Assembly: GCA_963931925.1 (NCBI GenBank)
Contig: OZ007583.1
Coordinates: 10,801,872-10,865,871, forward strand
Direction of reading: 5' to 3'
DNA from: Onchidella celtica
Lineage: Eukaryota; Mollusca; Gastropoda; Systellommatophora; Onchidiidae
DNA length: 64,000 nucleotides
Positions 55,445 through 64,000 of this stretch are shown here, one piece after another (positions within the stretch are counted from its first letter, which is position 1; every line of letters begins with the position of its first letter). The translations under genes were made by a program, and so were the position numbers. The notes below the pieces were generated by a model, which was not told where the DNA came from, did no database searches, and was given only the letters and a program-made list of their open reading frames with translations.

Positions 55445-58400
55445 TTGACGACACACTGAAAGATTGCAAGGGAAGCAAAGCATAGGCGCACTAGATATGG
55501 GTTTCGGCCCTTGAGTGAACAATGCAAAATAGCTTGGTCACTTAGTAAAACTGTTGTATTTATCTGAAGCTGCAACAATAGAAACAATTGGATGTAAATG
55601 ACATCCATTACAAATGATAATATCTCCCGGTACTTTTCTCACATTTTTCTGCAAAACAGACAGATGCACTAGAAAGTCATAATTTCTGGGAGGGGGGGGG
55701 GGTGGGGGAGAGAAATCACTTACAGAAATGATCAGGCAAAAGAAGCACAGTCAAAGCTGTGTTTTTTCGTTTTCACAGATCGAATAATGGGAACGTTTTC
55801 TTTTCCCATTAATCTATAAAATTGACTGAAAATAAAGATCGATCTTCAGAGTTTGCACACAGTCAATCGAAAGTAGCAAAACTATTGTTACTATTGGTGT
55901 ACCTGAAATGTGAAACATCATGCAACACTCGCTGCTATTTTGAATGAAAGTAGTTTTTAAAAAAAATTAGGAGAAGCTGAAATGAAGCAGTCTGTTGCAT
56001 TAACCGTTTCTTTTACAAACTCCTCGCTCACTTCCTGGGAAGGCGGAAGGGACGGGGCCAGGGGGAAGTAACAAATGAAGATATGACTATTTTAATGTAA
56101 TATTTATTACCGTTGACCATAATAATTAGAAATAAAAATTGATACCAGGAGATTTTAGTAATTTTGGCAAGAATTTCCACAAAATCAACACTATATGTCC
56201 AAACAATTACAAAATGTTGCCTGTCAGTATTATGTCACAATACATGTATAATTCGTTCTTCGTAGAAAAACTCCAGCTATTCTTAAGTTGTGGCAGCACG
56301 TTCTAAATTAAATTTAAACTCCTACGATGATATTTCTTCTTCTTTAGATTCCAATACATTAATCAACAGTCCTCCTTGGACACATTTTCAGACATGTTAA
56401 AGGCGTCAGAGTTCAAAACTCCATCAATTTATCATTTCTGTTTAAATACATCAAAAAGGCTAATTTGTTAGTATAATGATTATCATTTTGCGGGAAACAT
56501 TATGCCACGTAATTCAGCCAAACTCTACACACATTGAGCCGTGATTGCGCACGATGGGTGGACATTACTTGTGTTGTTGCGTAGGCACATTTTCGGGTAC
56601 GGTTATTGATAGCTGAGTTAAGAGCTGTTTTCAACCTGTCACTTGACACCAGGCTCATCATTGAGCAATAATATATTGCTTGAAGGGTTATGCAAAACAT
56701 TTTCCCAAGGTCACTAATTTATTGAATGTAAAACAAAAGTATGACAGAAATGGAATATGAGTTTTTTTTATTTTTTTTATTTGGCATTCATGCAACTGAA
56801 TACATATTTACTGTTTGTATAAATCGTTAACTATTGAATAAATACGACTTTCATCACATTTCTACAACTAGGTCCTTAGTTATGGACCTTGAATGTGAGC
56901 AAATCTAAAATTTCGCCTGCCGGCCACATCCAGACCCCAACATTTATTTATCCAAATCCTTTTGGCCAACGGTTAAAGTACATTTCACTCGGTGTGGTAT
57001 CAGGGGACAAAATAAGATTGCGCACGAAATTCATAACTATCCAGAGTAGTGTCCCTTCGCATTAGGCGCCCTAGAGCCCCACTGACGTATGCAGCAAAAT
57101 TTAAATAGACAAGATTGTGTCGACATGGCTTGCGGTTATTCGATCTTGCTTCGAACAGTTTCCCTGAAACACATAGCGACGGTGCTCTAAGCAAACCTCG
57201 TAGCCCAATGTGAGAAAATTTTACAGGAGAGACAAAGAAACTGAACTGCAGCAACCCTTATCAATAAAATGGACTAAATGTCCGATGTTGTACCTATTAA
57301 GTAATGCCAAACACGTATGTGATCACAAGTACCAAACGATAATTCTCATTTTGAAGAGATCTGAAAAAACACGGCAAATAGGCCTATCCAGGTATCTACA
57401 CTGGCCACGGCAAAGTAAAGGCAAAGACAACAGCACAATGATTCACTGTCAACAAATCTTAATAATATAAAGGAATTGTTGCTGCTTCTTTACTCGATAT
57501 TATAATTATGGATGCAGAAGTCGCACAGTAACCACTGTTGTCTAAATTTACATCTGGGATGGACAAGAGCTGCTCATTATCCTTGCTTTCTGAAGAAAGT
57601 TGAGGGTGCCATTTTTAAAAAAAATGTCACTTTCATAATAATTCCACACACAGTTTTGAATCTGCTAGTTTGCTTCTCAAGCTTCCAATTTATCTTAAAT
57701 GTGGTTTAGCATTCGAAAAGAACGTGGCACGCAGTAAAATAGTTTTCATCATAGAAATGAGAGATCAGTGGCATATGTAGGATTTAGAACAGGCGGGATG
57801 AAACATCTTCTCGGCTGGAGAAGTAAATCAATTCTCCAGTTCATCAATCAGCTAGAATTGCAGTATGTATGACATCCATGTGTCCACAAACAGCTGCTTA
57901 ATAATATCATATAATATAATTTATATTGCAAATTACATATGAATCAGTCTTATCCCTATTTCGTCTTCCAGTAGCCAAAAACGTTGACTAACAACCAATT
58001 TGGCATGCCCCATTTTAAACATGGAATCACCCAAATACGGCACAATAGCCATCTCATAATTAATCACAAGAGCTGACACAATTTGTTTTTTCTGACCCAA
58101 ACATTTGAAAATATCACAGCGGTTTTCTATCCAAATGGCTACGATATTGCTCTAAAATGGCAGAACATAGAAATAGGACACTTTCTACCTTCTGTTCAGA
58201 GTCATTCTTATCACAAAAATGGGATAAAATTGAAAGTTAAAACATTATAGGGACGCGAGATGTGAAAAACGGCAGTGTAAACTGGTAATGTTAAAATAAA
58301 AAAATGCGTGACCTACACAGACACCAAAAAGAATTAAACTTACCGGGAATACATTCCAGATTTGAGAAGCATGATGGGTAAAGTAGGACTTTTCTGCTTA

Positions 58401-59700
58401 ATTGTGAAATATACTTATCATTTAGATGCTGACATAATATTTCAAGATTTTATCTCCTAATGCTAAACACGTGTACTCACACACTATTATTTGCCCGCAG
58501 ACATAATATTTCAGGTTTTGTTTCCAAATGCTAAGCATAAGTACTCACTCATACTGATTTCTGCTCTTTAAGGATAATTTTCTGTGATTCTGATTTTGAT
58601 ACTTTTAATAAAATTACATGTATATTTTCCTCCACAAATCCCAACCTCTCCATGTTTAATTGTATCAAACTATTTTAACGTGATGATGTTTTAACATCAG
58701 TGACCGTGTTCGAGAAACAACATGACCGTATTGAAATCACAGTTCAATGATTTTATGTACTGGAAATATTTTTGGTTAAGCAACAAATTTATAACACTGA
58801 ATTGGCTCAGTGTTAAGAGTTTACAGATTCATTCATCTTTCTATGTCAGCCTCCATGGCCCTCTTGTATTGTTTGTAAATTTCCTTTCATGTAAATCTGA
58901 CATACCTCTGTGCAGCTGCATTGCTTCGTTCATCTAATTCTGTAGCCCTACATAATTGGGGTACACCACAGTGGCATATAATATACAAAGATTTGCTTCT
59001 CTACATGGTTTTGAAATTAGCACAGAAAATATTTCAAACTTGTTAGATGTACTTCCCTGTCTCTAGAACCCTCCACCACAGCCTAGTTTCATACACCTTG
59101 CGTAGTTTGTTTCTTATTTAGGAAGAAAGGGACAAAAAGGTAACAAAAGGTAATATATACAATATAATTTATAACTTGAGATTGGCCCAGTATCACAGAA
59201 AGATTTTTCTATTTATCTGTCTGTCCTTATGGCATGACTCAGTTCTTTGCAATTGCACTTACTGATATAATGTACATTACTTGTGAAGCAGATGCTTTTT
59301 CTGAAAACCTATGAGCCAATAAACTATGTAGCTCTACATATGGTAGCTGTGTCCTCTTTGCCTATACTTGTGTCCTAGTCATCAACCATATCTTTTGATA
59401 TACTTTTTTCTCCTGTTGAGGCAGTGTGTTATGTTCTTGCTCCGGTGTGGAAAATGGAACTAGATTCCTGCTACAGACCATTTTCAAATAAAACTCATTA
59501 ATGAATCAGTTAATGAAATGCACACACTGATTAATTAGTAAATCAAACTTTTGTGTGTGTGTGTATGGGGGGGAGGGGTGTAATATGGGGAAAAAGAAGT
59601 AAAATTACACTGTAGGCCTATTTTTCTTAAAAGTAACCCAGTTTGAAATGCAACAACGTGAGGAGCATAAAAGTGCACCTGTGTTTACATCAACAAACCG
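55443..59700. other. Intergenic, nothing recognised
   Basis: AT-rich. Poly-G near 55693 and a GT run with poly-G near 59552-59575. No protein-like frame and no recognised repeat. Confidence 0.45.
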
Positions 59701-59800
59701 TGTGCACGTTGCGCACGTTAAAGATACCTTGGCAGTTGGAAATCGTAAAGAGCAGGCCGAAAGGCCGCTGCCCGGGCAAAATTGAAATTAATAGATTAAA
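59701..59800 (+). mobile_element. SINE-like repeat fragment (core copy 3)
   Basis: It shares with the complete element at 13888-14206 (reversed) the stretch from TGTGCACGTTGCGCACGTTA through GGCAGTTGGAAATCGTAAAG to GCTGCCCGGGCAAAATT. Only the 3' half or so is retained. Confidence 0.7.
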
Positions 59801-59949
59801 ATTTATCCATATCATCTCGAGGTGTAAATGCCAAGGGCAGCGAACCTCCTAAAATAAAGACCTCAAAACCAAACATCAACAAATCAGTGAGGACTAGATC
59901 CATTAGATCTACCACGCACATGATCGGCATTCAGATTCAGTGTAGATCG

Positions 59950-60395
59950 AGATCTGGACTTTTGTAACATCATAGTGGTCTATTAGTTGGTTTCTTTTTG
60001 CACGACAAATCTAACCACTGGATCAGCTCGTCGACATCAGTGTTATCTACATGTAGTATGTGAATATCTTCATAAAATGTACGTTTTCTTCTGTGTATAT
60101 GTGTCATCAGAGAGCGACTGTGGTTGTCTTGAACGTGTTTGGTCTTCGATCGCTTATTTTGTTCCACGTTCACTTTTACCTTTTCTCTCCGCTCTTGCTC
60201 TTACATTGTGGTTCAGTCTCTAATAACTCTCGTAACAACGATGGACAATAACAACAACATCAAATGACAGTCAAGGCATGAAGAAGATAACATTTTCACT
60301 TCAAACCATTTCAAGAGTACGAAATTGAAATTTAATATCAGAATCAAATGATAAGTTAAAAGTGTATCCAAACATGGAAATTCAGTTTGAAAGTT
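59950..60395 (+). repeat. Dispersed repeat, copy B (uninterrupted)
   Basis: Related in the same order to 9390-9441 plus 10235-10640. It lacks the ~790-bp segment present in copy A. Landmarks are GGTTTCTTTTTGCACG, GAGAGCGACTGT, TCTTCGATCGCTTATTTTGT and CTCTCCGCTCTTGCTC. Short frames only. Confidence 0.65.
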
Positions 60396-62420
60396 TAAGT
60401 AGTATAGCTCCAAGATATTCGTACTGTTCAAGCTGAAGTATCTGCTTGGACGCCGAATATGATTATGGAATACAATTTCATGTTTTGCTCCTACTTTGCT
60501 TTTTGTTGTCCTTAGTTGATGGAGGGGCAGTATAGCATGGAGGGGGGACAGTTGAGCAGATCAGAGTCCCTCCCGGTCATTTAGGCATGGAGAACAATCT
60601 AGCATTTCACATCGGATTTATAAGGAGGCAAAATGGTCAACTGCCCCCCCCCCTCCCCCCTTGTCACAGAAGCCCCATCTATAAAGAAATATAAAAATGT
60701 GTGTTTTAATGTGGTTGTGTTAATTGTCGTGTCAGCCATTGTCATCTAAGGAAAAAAGCAAGTAACTACCATAGCAGCATAGCTATGTTTCTTTGTAATT
60801 TGTCGTAACTAAAAATATACTTTGAGTTTTCCTGGCACGTATTTTTACTTGTACACATGTATATACTATATATATGTAACTCATTGATCCTGCCAATGTA
60901 AGTATAACTTGTCAGTTCTAATTAAATGCCGTAAAGGGACTTTGGTGAGTAAGTTTGGTGATTTGCCATGCATTTCTATTTGTTCATAAGAGGGGCCTAC
61001 CGAACCTGAAGTTCCCGGAAGGCCACAAGATGTAAAACTGGCCCTGATTACACTATAGAACCCAATCACGACACCAAGTGCATTTATAGTGACCATAATT
61101 CTTCTTTTTTTTATGTAGTTCTTATGCGAGGGGTGGGAGAATTTGAATTTGATTTTGAGTTTGGGTTTTAAGGTTCGTTGGCATGATAACGGCCACCTTG
61201 CCCTTTCATGGTCTGTTGTGTACTTTAGTTATGTCTCGTCTTCAGAGCTCCTAAATTTCAAGAATAGAATGAATTGTATCACACTAGTAAAATTTTCAAA
61301 AGTTGTTTTGTATCTACCTGAAAAAAGGTTTTGTAAAAGAGTATAGAAGTTTTTAAATCAAGATGTAGATCTTAGCCTCTCTCAGATAGGACAGGACTTG
61401 CTGCGGGTCTACGTCAGAATATAATTCTTTCGGAAATCAGCAGGCATAGTGTCACCTTCAGATATGCATGAAGTCTACATATTCAATCAAAATAAAATTA
61501 TGTTTTATAGTTTGCAACCGGAAGAAAACTTGGGGATCTCGGGGGAGGGGGAGAAGAAATTGTTGGGCTCTAAATAATGTACATGAAAATGATCTATTGT
61601 GGAATTTTAAAGCAATTCTTTTAGTTTTTTTTTTTTTTTTGTTAAATTCTAGTTTGACCACGATAATTTCTTCTGACAAATCCATTGACACGGGTTGTTC
61701 CATTTTAAAAATTATACCATGTATCAAACTATGTATCAAATAAAATTTTTTAAAGTATTAATACACTGGTTGAATTTTGTGTGTGCGTGTTGTGTGTGTG
61801 TGATGTGGGATAAAGCTACATGAATGGGGAGGGGGGAGCAGGTATTAAAGGGTTAAGAACCTCCGTGGTAAAGTAATCTATGAATATCTTGGGGCTATAC
61901 CAATAATTCCCACATGTCCATATTTTCTCCATCTCTCTACAACCTGGGTATAGCGGACGTGACAATGATGGTGGCTGGTAGCTGGTTCTGAATCTTGATA
62001 GAGTAACACAAATCAGGGATTACAAATCTGACAACGTTTCCGTAATTGTCAGCTCAGCATTTATGAATTGATACTGTTTTCTCGCGGAAACTCAGCCTCA
62101 ACACAAAAGATGATAAGCAGGTATTAACATTACCATAAGAAACACGGCAACGGCAAAAGTGCGATCCTCAGAGTGCAATGGTAATTGCATACATTGGAAG
62201 CAAAAATAACTGAACATTGCTGTCCACAAATTGTAATGGTAATAACATGACACGGGTTTCATGGGAAGGTTCAAATTTCATTATATGTGCAGCAAAACAC
62301 ACACAAAAAAAAACTTCAATTGCTGTCGTCGGAGTTCAATGGTAATAACGTGACATGCGACGGTCCACATTCAGTATCACAAGAATAACTTGTCTCTACT
62401 TACCAGCGAAATTCCAAGCT
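60396..62420. other. Intergenic, nothing recognised
   Basis: Poly-C (60640-60660), poly-T (61625-61640) and a TG run (61780-61803). No gene is supported. Confidence 0.45.
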
Positions 62421-62818
62421 CTACTGTGGAAAAAAACTGGCCTGCAGAGAATAGGCACGGGAGAACCAAAACTGAAGGGTGAACTGTAGGAACATAGCTA
62501 AGAGAAGAACGAGATATTGTACAACCGGCATGTAATTGTCACCTTTTCCAAAATCAACGTCTATCCCCTCATTGCGTCCCCAAGCAATTGTTTGTGCTGA
62601 ACTTCTTGAAACATCTTTGCTGTCCGGCATTTCGACGTGGTCCCCGCCTCCTCCACACTTACTCAACGGCGTGGATTCGTCAGTCACATGGCAGCCGCTC
62701 TCACAGCAATGGTCTGTTGGAGCCACTGTGTTAAGATGAGGAACATTCGATTCTGCATTTACCTGTTCAATTAAACGAGGACACACGAGGTCTTGACTAG
62801 AGGCCAGCATCCACTCAC
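62421..62818 (-). CDS. Predicted tail-anchored protein, exon 2
   Basis: Second part of a - strand gene. It begins after acceptor TCTCTCTTCAG (62819) in phase 1 and ends at TGA/TAG-type closure near 62421. It encodes a hydrophilic middle with a Gly run (CGGGGDHVEMPDSK) and a C-terminal hydrophobic helix (QYLVLLLAMFLQFTLQFWF) followed by about 12 residues. This is the layout of a tail-anchored ER or mitochondrial outer-membrane protein. Family not recognised. Confidence 0.5.
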
Positions 62819-62929
62819 CTGAAGAGAGATGACTAACGGCTACTTTGTTACCTTCCGGTGTGGCTTTCCAGTTTTTGGACAGTGGTGAATTTCTTAGCGT
62901 TGTTTCAGGAAAAGATTATCTGGACACAC
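62819..62929 (-). other. Possible 111-bp intron (contains in-frame TAA)
   Basis: Donor GCA|GTGTGT (62930/62929) and acceptor CTCTCTTCAG (62819), both phase 1. The only stop codon between the two open halves (TAA, 62918-62916) falls inside. The alternative is no intron and a pseudogene with one nonsense codon, since the frame is otherwise continuous. Confidence 0.4.
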
Positions 62930-63239
62930 TGCTAGCGAAAGCCTGTTTGTTTAAAGGTTTTCGACAGCTATTAAATAACCCTCTAGCGCTAATCATTGGC
63001 ATATCTCTATCTACTACTGCATCACTTGCTTTCAATTTGCTCTTGGCAATTTCGACTTCTTTAATGATGGCTTCCACCTCATCCTGTAAACCTGAGATTC
63101 TCTCCGTCAGCCAGCACTGATAATCAACCAATTTCAGCAAATGCCTGCGAAACTCTGATCGTGTCTTCTCTGCTGCACCTTGTGGTGATTTCAAACAGGT
63201 GACGGATGTTCGGCTCGTTTTGGACATCTTAACCATCAT
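62930..63239 (-). CDS. Predicted tail-anchored protein, exon 1 (coiled coil)
   Basis: It starts at ATG 63239 (a second Met follows at once, another at codon 5). It encodes about 103 residues: a basic, Ser/Thr-rich N terminus (SKTSRTSVTCLKSPQG), then an amphipathic helix predicted to be a coiled coil (ISGLQDEVEAIIKEVEIAKS, residues about 48-67). The same frame continues into exon 2, giving about 235 residues if the 111-bp intron is removed. Satellite DNA lies directly upstream, so the promoter is not evident. Confidence 0.5.
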
Positions 63240-63376
63240 TCCAATATGGAATAGGACCTCCCCTCCTCAGTCCAGAAGAATTTCCATACCCCCACACCTC
63301 TTTCTTCCCTAACCTACTTCTGCTATCCACCCCCCCTCCCCCCACCCCTCCCCCCCACCCCCCCCCACCCCATCCA
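63240..63376. repeat. C-rich low-complexity tract
   Basis: CCACCC/CCTCCCC-rich sequence, most strongly 63330-63372. Confidence 0.85.
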
Positions 63377-63925
63377 GAGCCATCGGCAAACCACCATGGC
63401 CACTTCACAACTTTTAACCAGCGCCATCGGCACCCCGCGATGGCATCCAAAAAACTAGTAAATTAATGTATATATTTCCAGCGCCATTGGCACCCCGCGA
63501 TGGCATCCAAAAAACTAGTAAATTAATGTATATATTTCCAGCGCCATCGGCACCCCGCGATGGCATCCAAAAAACTAGTAAATTAATGTATATATTTCCA
63601 GCGCCATCGGCACCCCGCGATGGCATCCAAAAAACTAGTAAATTAATGTATATATTTCCAGCGCCATCGGCACCCCGCGATGGCATCCAAAAAACTAGTA
63701 AATTAATGTATATATTTCCAGCGCCATCGGCACCCCGCGATGGCATCCAAAAAACTAGTAAATTAATGTATATATTTCCAGCGCCATCGGCACCCCGCGA
63801 TGGCATCCAAAAAACTAGTAAATTAATGTATATATTTCCAGCGCCATCGGCACCCCGCGATGGCATCCAAAAAACTAGTAAATTAATGTATATATTTCCA
63901 GCGCCATCGGCACCCCGCCATGGCC
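63377..63925. repeat. 60-bp satellite, eight near-identical units
   Basis: Eight consecutive 60-bp units (63421-63900), identical apart from a C-to-T change at about 63488. They are preceded by a diverged partial unit (63377-63420) and followed by a 25-bp partial (63901-63925). Each unit contains CCATCG-N8-CGATGG, a 6-bp stem hairpin, then AT-rich sequence. The unit is exactly 20 codons, so the - strand frame is open throughout (RGADGAGNIYINLLVFWMPS per unit). No evidence supports it as a protein. Confidence 0.95.
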
Positions 63926-64000
63926 ATCCCTCCCTCATCCCCCCCTTTTTTTTTTTTTTGGCACACTGGCGTGCCCCCCCCCCCCCCCCCAACAAAACCC
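63926..64000. repeat. Poly-C/poly-T low complexity at window end
   Basis: C runs and T runs with little unique sequence; nothing else is visible. Confidence 0.9.

Noticed and set aside
63414..63995. 193-codon frame across the 60-bp satellite
   Set aside because: It is open only because the unit is 20 codons long. No start context, and the ends run into low complexity.
63926..64000. Poly-C and poly-G runs as telomere or quadruplex elements
   Set aside because: Irregular homopolymers, common across this window. No regular telomeric unit.

Overview
The window looks like nuclear DNA of an invertebrate, most likely a mollusc (inference). It is AT-rich, has introns with GT..AG borders, and is crowded with LINEs, LTR elements, MITEs and microsatellites. 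It also carries an AIG1/GIMAP-type GTPase exon and a CARD-like domain, both of which are expanded in molluscs. I see no rRNA, tRNA, operon or CRISPR structure. Host genes are sparse and most recognisable coding sequence belongs to broken mobile elements.

Layout. 1-976: LTR-like repeat, copy A. 1042-3815: 5'-truncated, internally deleted LINE with an EEP endonuclease, a YADD reverse-transcriptase remnant and a C2H2 finger. 4711-5008: TATC microsatellite. 6712-7095: ~135-bp degenerate tandem repeat. 7393-8077: MITE. 9390-10640: dispersed repeat carrying an insertion. 11992-18864: LTR retrotransposon with two LTRs, a tRNA-Pro-like primer site, broken gag, an intact protease-integrase frame, and a last scrap of RNase H downstream of integrase. 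That order (PR-IN-RT-RH) marks a Gmr1-like Ty3/gypsy element that has lost RT-RH. A SINE-like element sits in its gag. 18869-26317: mostly unassignable intergenic DNA. 26318-30294: two inversely oriented copies of a long-TIR, non-coding DNA transposon.

The main host locus runs from about 30.5 to 46.9 kb on the + strand. Four coding exons (31682-31834, 32691-32856, 44907-44959, 45661-46881) join in phase to a predicted 530-residue protein. It has an N-myristoylation consensus, a CARD-like domain, a short linker, a GIMAP-family GTPase and a C-terminal coiled coil. Its 12-kb second intron holds a pogo-like transposon with TA target sites (32926-35136), a PHD/2A-containing LINE (37.4-42.2 kb) split by LTR copy B (38424-39461), another LINE scrap and a MITE. 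Copies of one ~400-bp repeat lie on both sides of the gene.

From 47 to 62 kb the DNA is AT-rich and repeat-dominated: a fold-back element, an old ~0.9-1 kb tandem duplication and several microsatellites. Near the right end, on the - strand, is a probable gene for a small coiled-coil, tail-anchored protein (63239-62421). Beyond it lie eight near-identical 60-bp satellite units. The genes do not form a pathway. The biological centre is the CARD-GIMAP gene (probable innate immunity or membrane-associated GTPase signalling), embedded in transposon debris.
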